DNA of 64,000 nt from NCBI RefSeq assembly GCF_016653635.2, contig NZ_CP067420.1, forward strand, positions 3,870,001-3,934,000, given 5' to 3'. The position numbers and the translations under genes are program-made. This document shows positions 27,451 to 37,043 of the stretch, piece after piece (position 1 is the first letter of the stretch; every line of letters starts with the position of its first letter). This DNA is from Skermanella sp. TT6 (GTDB lineage Bacteria; Pseudomonadota; Alphaproteobacteria; Azospirillales; Azospirillaceae). The notes under the pieces are model-generated. The model saw nothing but the letters and a program-made list of their open reading frames with translations. It searched no databases and had not been told where the DNA came from.

Positions 27451-27821
27451 GCCCGCCCCCGGTCCGATGCCGCCGTATCGGCGCCGGTCAGGCGCGAGAC
27501 GCCGCGGAAGACCAGCACCGCGACCACCATGGTCAGCACGGTGCTGCCGAACACCGCGGCCGCGATCCCGAGCCACTCGCCGCGCAGGCGGTCGAGATGC
27601 TGGACGATGCCGACCCCGGCCGGAACGAACAGCAGGGACAGGTTGGCCAGCAAGGTTCGCGACACGTCGCGCAGCGTGTCCGGAATCCTGCCCCGGGCCA
27701 TCAGGACCAGGAACAGCAGGATCGTCCCGAGCACGGGGCCGGGCACCGGAAGGCCGAGCAGGCGGGCCAGCAGCTCACCCGTCAGCTGGCACGCCAGAAG
27801 GCCCATCAAGGCGGCAATCAT
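27447..27821 (-). CDS. lrgA: LrgA/CidA family membrane protein
   Basis: A 124-residue protein with four hydrophobic segments and the CidA/LrgA pattern: LACQLTGELLARLLGLPVPGPVLG, then ILLFLVLMARGRIP, LLANLSLLFVPAGVGI and a last helix (FGSTVLTMVVAVLVF). It pairs with LrgB. The ATG at 27821 has AGAGGA just upstream; an in-frame TTG four codons earlier is less likely. It is the first gene of a leftward lrgA-lrgB-dehydrogenase group. No LytTR or LysR regulator gene is adjacent. Confidence 0.9.
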   Translation of the reverse strand: MIAALMGLLACQLTGELLARLLGLPVPGPVLGTILLFLVLMARGRIPDTLRDVSRTLLANLSLLFVPAGVGIVQHLDRLRGEWLGIAAAVFGSTVLTMVVAVLVFRGVSRLTGADTAASDRGRA

Positions 27822-27861
27822 TCGTCCTCTCAAATCGGCCTGTGCGCCGCTGCAAGGGAGG

Positions 27862-29922
27862 TCAGCGGCCGAACAGGCCCCGCAACTGCTGTGCCGGATT
27901 GCTCGATCCCTGGCCGGGAGCGGCGTTCTGGCCGCCGGTCAGCCCCTCGATCAGGCCCCTGACCGCCTCCTCCGGCCTCTTGCCCTTCAACCCTTCGATC
28001 TGCTCGCGGATCGCCTCGGGATTGCGCAACGCCTCCTCCGCGAGGCCGGCGAGATCGGGCGCGAAGCTCGGATCGGTCAGGCTGCCGCGCACCAGGACCG
28101 GCACCGCGATGCCGGTGACGTCGCGGGTACCGCCCTGCCCCTCGATCGTGCTGACCAGCCGGGGCTGCAGCCGGTAATCAATCGTTTTCGGCGGCAGTGC
28201 CACGGTGCCTCGGCCTTCCAGGCGGAGCAGCGGCGCCAGCAGTCGGAGGTCGTCGTTCCGGACCACGCCGTTCTGGATGGTGAAGTTGCCCCCCAGTTCG
28301 GCGAAGTCGGTTTGCTGCGGTTCGTTGCCGACCGGCTGTCCCTGGAAGGCGGCCGCCGCGTTGCGGACCATGGCGGCCAGGTTGATGCCCTTGATCGCCC
28401 CGTCGGTGAAGGTCACCGACCCCTGCCCGTCGAGCCCCTCGACCATGGCCCGCTCGCTGGCCCCGGTGGTCCGGAGCGAGGCGACTGCCCGCGCCGTGCC
28501 GGCCAGCCGGTCGAAATCGGCGAACCGGGTCAGCACCGGCTCCGCCTGGACCCCGTTGATCCGGAGATCGAGCGCCAGGGCCGGCACCGCACCGGAAGCA
28601 TCGGCGTTCACCTGGCCCGACACCGTTCCGTCGAACAGGGCGGTCTCGCCGAGCACGGTTCGGAGCCGGCCGCCATCCAGCGTGATCGCCATGTCGGAAG
28701 CACCGGCATCGACCCCTTTGACGGTCAGCCCGGCCAGGGCGATCTTGAGATCGGCATCGACCGTGCGCAGGGCGCTGAAATCGATCGGACGGGTGCTCCA
28801 CCCCGAATCCTCGCCGGGTGAGGAGGCTGGCGCCGGTGCCGCCGGCGCCGGCTGCGCGGGCGCCTGCTCCCCGGCAGGCCCGGGCTGGTTCAGAAACCGG
28901 TCCAGGTTGAGCCGGGCGACGGTCAGCACGCCGTCGATCTTCGGACGAGGCCCGGTGAGGGCGACCGCGACATTGCCGGCCGCCTCCACGTCGCCCGCCT
29001 TGTAGGTGCCGTCCGTGAGCGCGATCCGGTCGGCGTTCGCCGCCAGCCCGCCGGCCAGCGACGCCGACTGGACAGGCAGGTCGCCGGGATCGTTCCCGGT
29101 CGCCCAGGTAACGAGCTGGCGCAGTTCCGGCGCACGCAGGTCCAGCCTGCCGGTGGCCCCGGGTCCCGCGGCCGCCCGTTCCAGCGCGCCGTCGAACCGG
29201 ATCGCCAGCAGGTCGCCGGCGACCGCCGCCGTCAGCCTGGAGGCGCCGGTCTCGACGAGGGCACGCGGCTGGTCGACGCGGGCGTCGATCGTCACCGGCC
29301 GGTCGCGGAACACGAGGCGGCCCTTGAGGTCGGCCGGCTGGGAGAGGTCGGGCGCCATGAGGGTGACGTCCACGTCGGTGACCTCGTGCAGCGCCTGTGT
29401 CCGGGCATCGAAATAGCTGACTTGGCCGTCCACCAGCTCCACCTCGCCGAACCGGAGGTCCGGCAGCCCGGCGGCCTGCTCCTGCCCGTCGCCGGGCCCG
29501 GCCGGCGCGGGCTCCGGCTGATCCGTCGCCCGGGGCTGGTCGAGCACCCAGTTGGGGCGCCCCTGGGCATCGATCTCCAGCGCGATCCGCGGTTCGCGCA
29601 GGACCAGCGTGTCGACCTGGACCTCCCCCCGCAGCAGCGGCCAGGGCTTCAGTTCGAGTTCGAGCCGGCCGAGGCGGACCATCTCCGGAGTCCGCGCACC
29701 CGGCGGGCCGGCGAACGAGACGTCGTTCAGCTCGACGGCGAGCGTCGGCAGCAGGGAGAGCGCCATCGGCCCCTGGATCCTGAATTCGCGGCCGGTACGC
29801 TGGGTGACCTCGGCCTCTATGCGTCCCTTGTACTGTTCCACCGGAACGAGGAACGGCACGGCGACCACCACCGCCACCAGGACGACGGCGACCAGCGCAA
29901 GGCCGATCAGGAACTTTCTCAT
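27862..29922 (-). CDS. AsmA family protein
   Basis: A 686-residue protein with an N-terminal membrane anchor (residues 3-25, LIGLALVAVVLVAVVVAVPF) and a long periplasmic beta-rich body, ending in the AsmA C-terminal domain (LDLRINGVQAEPVLTRFAD, then GSVTFTDGAIKGINLAAMVRN, and LRLEGRGTVALPPKTIDYRL). A Pro/Ala-rich stretch lies about residues 345-365. AsmA-like proteins are bridge-type lipid carriers between the inner and outer membranes. The ATG directly precedes the anchor. A short C-terminal tail of Gly/Gln/Asn-rich sequence follows. It is divergent from moaA and followed by lrgA 40 bp away. Confidence 0.88.
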   Translation of the reverse strand: MRKFLIGLALVAVVLVAVVVAVPFLVPVEQYKGRIEAEVTQRTGREFRIQGPMALSLLPTLAVELNDVSFAGPPGARTPEMVRLGRLELELKPWPLLRGEVQVDTLVLREPRIALEIDAQGRPNWVLDQPRATDQPEPAPAGPGDGQEQAAGLPDLRFGEVELVDGQVSYFDARTQALHEVTDVDVTLMAPDLSQPADLKGRLVFRDRPVTIDARVDQPRALVETGASRLTAAVAGDLLAIRFDGALERAAAGPGATGRLDLRAPELRQLVTWATGNDPGDLPVQSASLAGGLAANADRIALTDGTYKAGDVEAAGNVAVALTGPRPKIDGVLTVARLNLDRFLNQPGPAGEQAPAQPAPAAPAPASSPGEDSGWSTRPIDFSALRTVDADLKIALAGLTVKGVDAGASDMAITLDGGRLRTVLGETALFDGTVSGQVNADASGAVPALALDLRINGVQAEPVLTRFADFDRLAGTARAVASLRTTGASERAMVEGLDGQGSVTFTDGAIKGINLAAMVRNAAAAFQGQPVGNEPQQTDFAELGGNFTIQNGVVRNDDLRLLAPLLRLEGRGTVALPPKTIDYRLQPRLVSTIEGQGGTRDVTGIAVPVLVRGSLTDPSFAPDLAGLAEEALRNPEAIREQIEGLKGKRPEEAVRGLIEGLTGGQNAAPGQGSSNPAQQLRGLFGR

Positions 29923-30233
29923 CCGTTATGTCCTTTTCTCTGGCCGGTCCCGGCCGGCCGCCCGTCCGGCCAGGCCGATGCGGCGCCCGAAAGTGTAAAC
30001 TCCCGCAAATCGGCGGTGGACCGGCGGACCCCGGTTTACGGAGCTGCCCGGGATCGCTACATCTGACCGTAGAGAGCGCTTTGCCACATGCCTATGTCAT
30101 GCGCCAGCACCGCAGGACAGCCAAGGGTGAAATTGCAGGCATCCATGATCTAACCTGCTAGGATGGATCTTCCAATGACGGCTGCCGTCCACGCAAGACG
30201 GGCCGCGGCGTGGGGGAGAGGAAAAAGGATACC
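29923..30233. other. Intergenic region between asmA-family gene and moaA
   Basis: These 311 bp separate divergent genes and should hold both promoters. A 6-bp inverted repeat (GTAAAC at 29995, GTTTAC at 30034) is too short to weigh. ATCCAT and ATGGAT face each other near 30140-30165. I could not recognise a molybdenum-cofactor riboswitch or a convincing sigma-70 promoter. Confidence 0.45.
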
Positions 30234-31283
30234 ATGAGCAGCACAGTGTTTCCGTCGGCGGCCAACGGCTCTCCCGCATCGTCTTCTCCCATCGTCGACC
30301 CGTTCGGCCGTTCCGTCAGCTATCTCCGCGTCTCGGTCACGGACCGATGCGATTTCCGATGCGTCTACTGCATGGCGGAGGACATGACCTTCCTGCCGAA
30401 GGCGGAGGTCCTGTCGCTGGAGGAACTGGACAGGATCTGCAGCGCCTTCGTGGGGCTGGGCGTCTCCAAGCTCCGCCTGACCGGCGGCGAGCCGCTGGTC
30501 CGCAAGGGCATCATGAACCTGATACGCTCGCTGGGCCGGCATCTCGGCAGCGGCGCCCTGAAGGAGCTGACGCTGACGACCAACGGCAGCCAGCTGGAGC
30601 GCTACGCGGCGGAGCTTTACGAGGCGGGCGTCCGCCGGATCAATGTCAGCATCGACACCCTCGACCCCCACAAGTTCGAGGCGATCACCCGCTGGGGCAA
30701 GCTCGACAAGGTGCTGGCCGGCCTCAAGGCCGCCCGCGAGGCCGGGCTTGCCGTCAAGATCAACTGCGTCGCCCTGAAGGGCGTCAATGACGACGAGTTC
30801 CACCGGCTGGTGGCCTGGTGCGGCGACGAGGGCTTCGACCTGACCTTCATCGAGGTGATGCCGATGGGCGACATCGGCGGCGAGGCCCGGCTGGACCAGT
30901 ATCTGCCGCTCTCCCTGGTGCGTTCCAGGATAGCCGAGCGCTGGACCCTGAACGAGATCGACTACACCACCGGCGGCCCCGCGCGCTACGTGGAGGTGCG
31001 CGAGACCGGACGCCGGATCGGCTTCATCACGCCGCTCACCCACAATTTCTGCGAAAGCTGCAACCGGGTCCGGCTGACCTGCACCGGCACCCTGTACATG
31101 TGCCTGGGCCAGGAGGATGCCGCCGACCTGCGCAGTCCCGTCCGCATGAGCGACGACGACGCGCTTCTGGTGGACCGCATCCGCGAAGCGATCTCGCGCA
31201 AGCCGAAGGGCCACGACTTCGTCATCGACCGGCGCGGCAAGTCGGCTCCCGTGCCGCGACACATGAGCGTGACGGGCGGTTGA
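30234..31283 (+). CDS. moaA: GTP 3',8-cyclase MoaA
   Basis: A 349-residue radical-SAM enzyme that starts molybdopterin synthesis by cyclising GTP. The first [4Fe-4S] cluster is bound by Cys39, Cys43 and Cys46 (CDFRCVYC). A second cluster is bound by Cys273, Cys276 and Cys290 in the C-terminal domain, with the expected C-x2-C-x13-C spacing. TGGEPLVRK binds SAM, and the chain ends in Gly-Gly as in active MoaA. ATG 30234 follows AAGGA by 5 nt; a GTG 24 nt upstream is less likely. moaC is not adjacent. mobB, of the same pathway, lies earlier in the window. Confidence 0.96.
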   Translation: MSSTVFPSAANGSPASSSPIVDPFGRSVSYLRVSVTDRCDFRCVYCMAEDMTFLPKAEVLSLEELDRICSAFVGLGVSKLRLTGGEPLVRKGIMNLIRSLGRHLGSGALKELTLTTNGSQLERYAAELYEAGVRRINVSIDTLDPHKFEAITRWGKLDKVLAGLKAAREAGLAVKINCVALKGVNDDEFHRLVAWCGDEGFDLTFIEVMPMGDIGGEARLDQYLPLSLVRSRIAERWTLNEIDYTTGGPARYVEVRETGRRIGFITPLTHNFCESCNRVRLTCTGTLYMCLGQEDAADLRSPVRMSDDDALLVDRIREAISRKPKGHDFVIDRRGKSAPVPRHMSVTGG

Positions 31284-31342
31284 TGCCGGTATCGGGCCTC
31301 TGGCCTGTCCATCCCAAGACGACGGAAGAGCAGTCCAGAGCC

Positions 31343-32116
31343 ATGCCCGAGGGACATCCGACGATCGCGTTCGTCGCCGCCGATACGAACGAGGCGCGCA
31401 ACGCACAGGTGCGGCTGGCGCACCGCTACGGCAACACGCCGCTCGACCACGCGGATACGGTCGTGGCACTCGGCGGCGACGGCTTCCTGCTGGAGACGCT
31501 GCACAGGACGCTGAAGCGGCCGGTTCCGGTCTATGGCATGAATCGCGGCTCGGTCGGCTTCCTGCTGAACGAGTTCAGCGAGGAGAACCTGGTGGACCGG
31601 GTCGCCCGCGCGCAGAAAGTGAGGCTCCACCCCTTGCGCATGGTCGCGATCCGGGAGAACGGCGAACGGACCGAGGGCCTCGCCATCAACGAGGTGGCAC
31701 TGCTGCGCGAGACCCGGCAGGCGGCGAAGCTGCGGATCACCGTGGACGGCGTCGTCCGGCTGCCGGAACTGATCTGCGACGGCTGCCTGGTCGCGACGCC
31801 GGCCGGGAGCACCGCCTACAACCTGTCCGCGCATGGCCCGATCCTGCCGCTGGGATCGAGCATCCTGGCCCTGACGCCGATCAGCGCTTTCCGCCCGCGC
31901 CGCTGGCGCGGCGCGCTGCTGCCCCAATCGGCGCGCATCGTGTTCGACGTGCTGGAATGCTCCAAGCGACCGGTCAGCGCGGTCGGCGACTTCACGGAGG
32001 TCCGGGAGGTGATCCGGGTAGAGGTCCATGAGGATCGCGACGTCTCCCTGACCCTGCTGTTCGACCCGGAGCACAATCTGGAGGAACGTATCCTCAAGGA
32101 GCAGTTCGCCCCCTGA
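31343..32116 (+). CDS. nadK: NAD kinase
   Basis: A 257-residue enzyme that phosphorylates NAD to NADP. The catalytic GGDG motif is at residues 44-47 ([11 protein letters not shown]), followed by [13 protein letters not shown] and the second signature [18 protein letters not shown]. The length and the start [12 protein letters not shown] fit the short alphaproteobacterial form. An ATG overlapping the moaA stop (31283, TGATG) would add 20 residues and couple it to moaA; I prefer the shorter form because homologues begin there, though neither site has a strong Shine-Dalgarno. Same strand as moaA, 59 bp downstream. Confidence 0.93.
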   Translation: MPEGHPTIAFVAADTNEARNAQVRLAHRYGNTPLDHADTVVALGGDGFLLETLHRTLKRPVPVYGMNRGSVGFLLNEFSEENLVDRVARAQKVRLHPLRMVAIRENGERTEGLAINEVALLRETRQAAKLRITVDGVVRLPELICDGCLVATPAGSTAYNLSAHGPILPLGSSILALTPISAFRPRRWRGALLPQSARIVFDVLECSKRPVSAVGDFTEVREVIRVEVHEDRDVSLTLLFDPEHNLEERILKEQFAP

Positions 32117-32136
32117 GGTTTCGCCGGCCGGGCGGA

Positions 32137-32460
32137 TCAGCGCCTGCGCCGCCGATCCTCGTAGCGGCAGGTCAGCAGGTCGTCGAAGCGGCCGATGAAA
32201 GTCAGCCCGTCCTCCATCTCGTACTGCCAGCGCACCTCTCGCCCGTTGTCCCTCAGGACGCGGAACAGCGGCCCTATGCTGGTGATCTCCTGGTTGCGGC
32301 CGTCGACGCAAACCACCTCGAACGGCCCTTCGCGGGCGAGTTCGACGGTGGGTAGCGGCGCCTCGTCGTCGGACGAGAACTGCGCCGCGGCGACCGACGG
32401 CGAAAGCGCCGTCAGCAGGGACAGCACGACCATGGGCCGGAGCCTGGGAGGCAGTGTCAT
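32137..32460 (-). CDS. Small exported hypothetical protein
   Basis: A 107-residue protein with a likely signal peptide (VVLSLLTALSPSVAAA, cleaved about residue 26). The mature part of about 80 residues has two cysteines (VVCVDG and LLTCRYED) that could form a disulfide, and ends in a run of Arg. No family recognised. The start ATG lacks a good Shine-Dalgarno, and a second ATG nine codons on is possible. It is convergent with nadK, with 20 bp between stops. Confidence 0.6.
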   Translation of the reverse strand: MTLPPRLRPMVVLSLLTALSPSVAAAQFSSDDEAPLPTVELAREGPFEVVCVDGRNQEITSIGPLFRVLRDNGREVRWQYEMEDGLTFIGRFDDLLTCRYEDRRRRR

Positions 32461-32566
32461 GGGTGCGAAGTCATGGACTGAGGTCGGGAACGGTCTCGGA
32501 ACGATCCCCGTCTAACCCGCCCTCCGCCCGCCGCGCAACGGTGCATTGGTGGTCGGGAGGATGGCC

Positions 32567-33424
32567 CTACTCGGCGGCGTCCAGCTTGACCGCATCGCCG
32601 GCGTAGGAAGCGAGATGCCGGATCAGCATGGTCAGATGGGACTGCAGGCGGCCGAAGCCCTCGTTCCTTTCCAGCGTCTCCTCGTTCATGTAGAGGCCCC
32701 GGTGGATCTCGAACTGCAGGCTGTGGAGGCCGCGCTTCGGATCGGAATAGCGCCGCACCAGTTCGACCCCCTTGTAGGGATCGTTGACCCTGACCCTGTA
32801 GCCCAGGCTGGTCAGGAAAGCGGCGACGTACCGCGTGAAATCCGGTTCGCAGGTGGTGCCGTCCCGGTCTCCCAGGACGAAGTCCGCCCGGGTGGCCGGA
32901 TCGCGGCCGAAGGTCGGCATGGAGTGGCAGTTCAGGTGGTAGACCGTGCCGAAGCGGCCATAGGCCCGGTCGATCGCGCCGGCGACCTGCTCGTGATAGG
33001 GACGGTAATAGCGGTCGATCCTTTCGGCCACGTGGGGCACCGGGAGGCGGCCGTCGTACATGGGAATCCCGGGCTTGCACAGGCGCCGGATCAACCCCAT
33101 GCCGGCATTGCTCTTGTCGCTGGGGCGTAGCGGTTCCGGCCACTGCCCGTCGAGCAGTTCCGGCTCGATATCGTCGATGGCCCGGTTGACGTCGATGTAG
33201 CTCCGCGGGAAGAGGGCGGCGATCAGGGTGGCCCCGGCCTCCGGCGCGGCCGAGACCAGCTCGTCCACATAGGTGTCCTCCGCCTGCCGGAGGGCCGGCA
33301 GCGGGCAGACGAAATTGAAATCCCGGGGATAAACGGAGCCGCTGTGAGGCGAGTCGAGCACCAGCGGGACCATCTGCCCGACCGGATCGTCACGCACCAG
33401 CACATCTTCGATCACAAAGCTCAT
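32567..33424 (-). CDS. N-formylglutamate amidohydrolase family protein
   Basis: A 285-residue member of the N-formylglutamate amidohydrolase (HutG-type, PF05013) family. Signature segments are LVLDSPHSGSVYPRDF near the N-terminus, EDTYVDELVSAAPEAGA, FPRSYIDVNRAIDD, YHLNCHSMPTFG and LQFEIHRGLYMNE. The His and Asp/Glu residues of these motifs form the metal site. It would release formate from N-formylglutamate in histidine breakdown, but no other hut gene is nearby, so a different N-acyl amino acid is possible. GGAGG 4 nt before the ATG fixes the start. It is divergent from an aspartoacylase-like gene. Confidence 0.88.
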   Translation of the reverse strand: MSFVIEDVLVRDDPVGQMVPLVLDSPHSGSVYPRDFNFVCPLPALRQAEDTYVDELVSAAPEAGATLIAALFPRSYIDVNRAIDDIEPELLDGQWPEPLRPSDKSNAGMGLIRRLCKPGIPMYDGRLPVPHVAERIDRYYRPYHEQVAGAIDRAYGRFGTVYHLNCHSMPTFGRDPATRADFVLGDRDGTTCEPDFTRYVAAFLTSLGYRVRVNDPYKGVELVRRYSDPKRGLHSLQFEIHRGLYMNEETLERNEGFGRLQSHLTMLIRHLASYAGDAVKLDAAE

Positions 33425-33700
33425 CAGACCTCCGTCCGGCACGAAGCCGCTCCGGATTGGAGTTTCGAAATTGTTACACCGACGATATACCCCGTACCGT
33501 GCGTACCGTCGATGGAAACCTTCGAGGCTTCGGTCCATACCGGAGGCTGGAGCGTTTCCGTCGCATGCCTGATTCGCGCGGTTTCGCTCCTGTACAGGTT
33601 TGTCCATGGTCCCGCCCCCTCCTATAGTGGACCGGCCGGCCGAAATGGGACAGCCGCGACGCAGCACTCCGCCGCCCATGGCCCCGAGGGAACCAGTACG

Positions 33701-34651
33701 TTGACTCACGCCTATCGGATCGAACTGACGCCGCCGGACATCACGCCTTATCGGGCCGGCAATACCGGCATCGATTTCGTGACGACGCTGGACAGCGGCA
33801 GGAGCGGCCCGCACGTCCTGGTGAACGCGCTGACCCACGGCAACGAGCTCTGCGGCCCCGTCGCGCTGGACTTCCTGTTCCGCCAGGGCGTACGCCCGGT
33901 CCGGGGAACCCTGACCCTCTGCTTCGCCAACACGGCGGCCTACCAGTGCTTCGATCCGAAGCGGCCGGGCAACTCGCGCTTCGTGGACGAGGACTTCAAC
34001 CGCGTCTGGGCGGAAGACGTCCTGGATGGTCCGCGCCGCTCCGTCGAACTGGAGCGCGCCCGGACCTTGCGTCCGCTCTACGACACCGTGGACCTGCTGC
34101 TGGACCTGCATTCGATGCAGAACGCGACCGCCCCCCTGGTGCTGTGCGGCGCCACGGACCGCGGGCGCGATCTGGCCAAGGCGGTCGGCGTGCCGGAGTG
34201 GGTGGTGAGGGATTCCGGGCATGCCGCCGGACGCCGCCTGCTCGACTACGCCCCCTTCGTCGATCCTGCCGCGCGGAAGACCGCCCTGCTGGCCGAATGC
34301 GGGCAGCACTGGGCGGCATCGTCGGCCGACGTGGCGATCGAGGTGACGCTCCGTTTCCTGCTCGCGACGGGAACCGTCACGCCGGAATTCGCCGCTCCCC
34401 ATCTGCCGCCCACCCCGCCGCCGCCCCAGAAGGTGATCGAGATCACCGAGGCGGTCACCATGGCCGGGAGCGACTTCCTGTACGAGGCGGACTATGTCGG
34501 GATGGAGATCATCGAGCGCGCCGGAACCCTGATAGCGCATGACGACGACCGGGAGATCCGCACGCCTTACGACGAATGCGTGCTGATCATGCCGTCCCGG
34601 CGGCTGCGCCGGGGACAGACGGCGGTCCGGCTCGGCCGCATCGTCTCCTGA
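33701..34651 (+). CDS. Succinylglutamate desuccinylase/aspartoacylase family protein
   Basis: A 316-residue zinc carboxypeptidase-fold deacylase. Zinc ligands His46 and Glu49 (THGNELCG) and His137 (LDLHSMQ) are present, with NRVW substrate binding and Glu in LLAECGQHW as the likely base. A C-terminal beta barrel (from about residue 245) is typical of the family. No ATG is available near the start of homology, so I chose TTG 33701, with GAGGG about 10 nt upstream. It is divergent from the N-formylglutamate amidohydrolase gene: both products would strip acyl groups from amino acids, suggesting one pathway. The AbrB transporter follows after 7 bp. Confidence 0.82.
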   Translation: MTHAYRIELTPPDITPYRAGNTGIDFVTTLDSGRSGPHVLVNALTHGNELCGPVALDFLFRQGVRPVRGTLTLCFANTAAYQCFDPKRPGNSRFVDEDFNRVWAEDVLDGPRRSVELERARTLRPLYDTVDLLLDLHSMQNATAPLVLCGATDRGRDLAKAVGVPEWVVRDSGHAAGRRLLDYAPFVDPAARKTALLAECGQHWAASSADVAIEVTLRFLLATGTVTPEFAAPHLPPTPPPPQKVIEITEAVTMAGSDFLYEADYVGMEIIERAGTLIAHDDDREIRTPYDECVLIMPSRRLRRGQTAVRLGRIVS

Positions 34652-34658
34652 CCGGCCG

Positions 34659-35762
34659 ATGACCCATCCTCCTGCCGACCGGTGGCGGAACGCGATCCGC
34701 AACCTCAAGCCCGGCCTGCTTGCGCTGACCCTTGGTCTGGGAACCGCCGGCGGAGCCCTGTTCTCCTTCTTCCACCTGCCGCTGGCCTGGATGATCGGCT
34801 CCATGGTGTTCTGCACGGCGGCGGCCATGGGCGGCCTGCCGGTCCAGGTGCCCGGCGGCCTGCGCTCCGCCATGATCATGATCCTGGGCATCATGCTGGG
34901 CAGCGCCTTCAACCCGGACATCGTGGGCCGCCTGGGCGACTGGGTGCTCAGCCTGACCGGCCTCGCGCTCTACATCCTGACCGGCGGCGCGCTCGGCATC
35001 CTGTTCCTGCGGCGGGTCGCCCGCTACGACCCGATCACCTCCTTCTTCACCGCGACTCCGGGCGGGCTGAACGAGATGGTGATCGTCGGCGGGGCGATGG
35101 GCGGCGACGACCGCACCATCTCGGTCGCCCACAGCGCCCGGGTCATGCTGGTCGTCATGGTCGTGCCGGTGTGGTTCCAGTTCTTCGAGGGCTACAGCCC
35201 CGCCGCCCGGGGACCGCTCGGGCCGGGCCTGACGGAGGTTCCGCCGGTCGACCTGGCGCTGCTGGCGTCCTGCGCGGTCGGCGCCCTCCTGGGCAAGTGG
35301 CTCCGCCTGCCGGCCTACATGCTGGTCGGCCCGATGCTGCTGAGCGCCGCGATCCATCTGGCCGGCCTGACCGCCGGCAAGCCGCCGGGCGTGCTGGTCG
35401 CCGCGGCGCAGATCGTCGTCGGCGCCGCGCTGGGCAGCCGGTTCTCCGGGGTCAGGCTCAGCCGGATAGCCCACACGCTGGCGATCGCCTCCGGCCTGAC
35501 GCTGATGCTGCTGGCCGTCACGATGGTCTTCTCCGTGGCGCTGCACTGGCTCACGGGGATACCGCTTCCGGCCCTGGTGCTGGCCTTCGCGCCGGGCGGG
35601 CTGGCCGAGATGAGCCTGGTGGCCCTGGCGCTCGGCGTCGATGCCGCCTTCGTATCGACCCACCACATCGTGCGCATCGTCCTGATCGTGTCGCTGGTCC
35701 CGCTGGTCTTTCGGGTGTACCGCCATATGGCGGACCGCCGGATTCCGAAGAACCCGGAGTAG
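34659..35762 (+). CDS. AbrB family membrane transporter (PF05145)
   Basis: A 367-residue membrane protein with about ten helices in two repeats. Each repeat carries the family pattern: PLAWMIGSMVFCTAAAM, FFTATPGGLNEMVIVGGAMGG, LPAYMLVGPMLLSAAIHL and LAFAPGGLAEMSLVALALG. These proteins, often wrongly labelled ammonia monooxygenase or AbrB regulators, are putative small-molecule or amino-acid exporters. It begins 7 bp after the deacylase stop, so it is probably in the same transcript and may move that enzyme's substrate or product. Confidence 0.88.
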   Translation: MTHPPADRWRNAIRNLKPGLLALTLGLGTAGGALFSFFHLPLAWMIGSMVFCTAAAMGGLPVQVPGGLRSAMIMILGIMLGSAFNPDIVGRLGDWVLSLTGLALYILTGGALGILFLRRVARYDPITSFFTATPGGLNEMVIVGGAMGGDDRTISVAHSARVMLVVMVVPVWFQFFEGYSPAARGPLGPGLTEVPPVDLALLASCAVGALLGKWLRLPAYMLVGPMLLSAAIHLAGLTAGKPPGVLVAAAQIVVGAALGSRFSGVRLSRIAHTLAIASGLTLMLLAVTMVFSVALHWLTGIPLPALVLAFAPGGLAEMSLVALALGVDAAFVSTHHIVRIVLIVSLVPLVFRVYRHMADRRIPKNPE

Positions 35763-35821
35763 CATCCCGCCCGTCCGGCAGGCGGAGCGAACCAACCGGC
35801 CGGGCCAAGCGTTGACGCTGC

Positions 35822-36958
35822 ATGACCAGCAACATCGCCGCCCCCCATCTGGAAGGCCGCCCGCGGGCCACCGGACCGATGCCGAACCATTCCCCGGCGG
35901 CAGGAGGCCGGAGCACCGCCGAGCGGGTGGCGCTGATCGGCTTGTTCAGCCTCGCGGTGCTGTACACGCTGTACTTCGCGCGCGACCTCCTGCTGCCGGT
36001 CTTCCTGGCGCTGCTGCTCAGCCTGCTGCTGCGGCCCCTGGTGAAGGCGTTGCGGCGCCTGCGCGTCCCCGAGGTGGTGAGCGCCATCGCCCTGGTGGTC
36101 CTGCTGCTCGCGGGGCTGGTCGGGGCCGCCATCAGCCTGACGGAGCCAGCGACTTCGTGGATCCAGCGGGCGCCGGTCGTGGTGCGCGAGATGGAGTTCA
36201 AGCTGGGCGACCTGCGCGACTCGATCGAGAGCGCTCGCCGCGCCTCCCACCAGATCGAGCAGATGGCGGCGGCCGCCGACGACGAGGCCCAGGCCGTCAT
36301 CGTCCGGGGACCGACCCTGGCCGAACAGGTGCTGACCCAGACCCAGGTGGTGGTGGCCCAGGCCTTCATCGTGCTGGTGCTGCTGTTCTTCTTCCTGGCC
36401 GGAGGGCGCAGCATGCTGGAGCAGGTCATGGGCTCCATGACCAACCTGGAGGCCCGCATCCATTATGCGACGATCGCGGGGACCGTGCAGAAGAACATCG
36501 CGGTCTACCTCGCGACGGTCACGCTGATCAACACCGCCCTGGGGCTGGCGACCGCCGGCCTCATGACGGTGCTGGGAATGCCCAACCCGGGGCTGTGGGG
36601 CGTCATGGTGACGACGCTCAACTTCATCCCCTATCTCGGCTCCGGCGTCAGCCTGGTGGTCATCGGCGTCGTCTCCGCCCTGACCTTCGACGACCTGCTC
36701 CAGATCGCCGCCCCGCCGCTGGCATTCCTGGTCCTGACCGCGATCGAGGGCAACTTCGTGACTCCCATGATCGTCGGCCGCCGACTGACGCTCAACCCCA
36801 TCGGGGTGTTCCTGACGATCCTGTTCTGGGGATGGCTCTGGGGCATTCCCGGCGCGCTGATGGCGGTGCCCATCCTGGCCGTCTTCAAGATCCTGTGCGA
36901 CGCCCACAAGCCGCTGCATCCCCTGGGCGCGCTGCTCGGCGGCAAGCCGGGCACCTAG
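35822..36958 (+). CDS. AI-2E family transporter (YdiK/PerM-type)
   Basis: A 378-residue membrane protein of the AI-2E/PF01594 family. After a hydrophilic Pro-rich N-terminus (~35 residues) come two helices (LFSLAVLYTLYFA and LLLPVFLALLLSLLLRPL), a central soluble stretch of about 80 residues rich in coiled-coil heptads, then a cluster of helices with LNFIPYLGSG, EGNFVTPMIVGRRLTLNP and WGWLWGIPGALMAVP, the family signature. Members include TqsA and various cation/proton antiporters; a role in autoinducer-2 export cannot be assumed. It follows the AbrB transporter by 59 bp. Confidence 0.9.
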   Translation: MTSNIAAPHLEGRPRATGPMPNHSPAAGGRSTAERVALIGLFSLAVLYTLYFARDLLLPVFLALLLSLLLRPLVKALRRLRVPEVVSAIALVVLLLAGLVGAAISLTEPATSWIQRAPVVVREMEFKLGDLRDSIESARRASHQIEQMAAAADDEAQAVIVRGPTLAEQVLTQTQVVVAQAFIVLVLLFFFLAGGRSMLEQVMGSMTNLEARIHYATIAGTVQKNIAVYLATVTLINTALGLATAGLMTVLGMPNPGLWGVMVTTLNFIPYLGSGVSLVVIGVVSALTFDDLLQIAAPPLAFLVLTAIEGNFVTPMIVGRRLTLNPIGVFLTILFWGWLWGIPGALMAVPILAVFKILCDAHKPLHPLGALLGGKPGT

Positions 36959-37043
36959 CCGTACCCGCCGGTGCGGATAGGCTCGCACCCCCGGCCCGAT
37001 CTGTGGCATTTTGCGGATCACGGATACGAGGGGGAGTGCAGCT

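Noticed and set aside
29923-30233. Molybdenum-cofactor riboswitch upstream of moaA
   Set aside because: No matching conserved stem-loops could be identified by eye.
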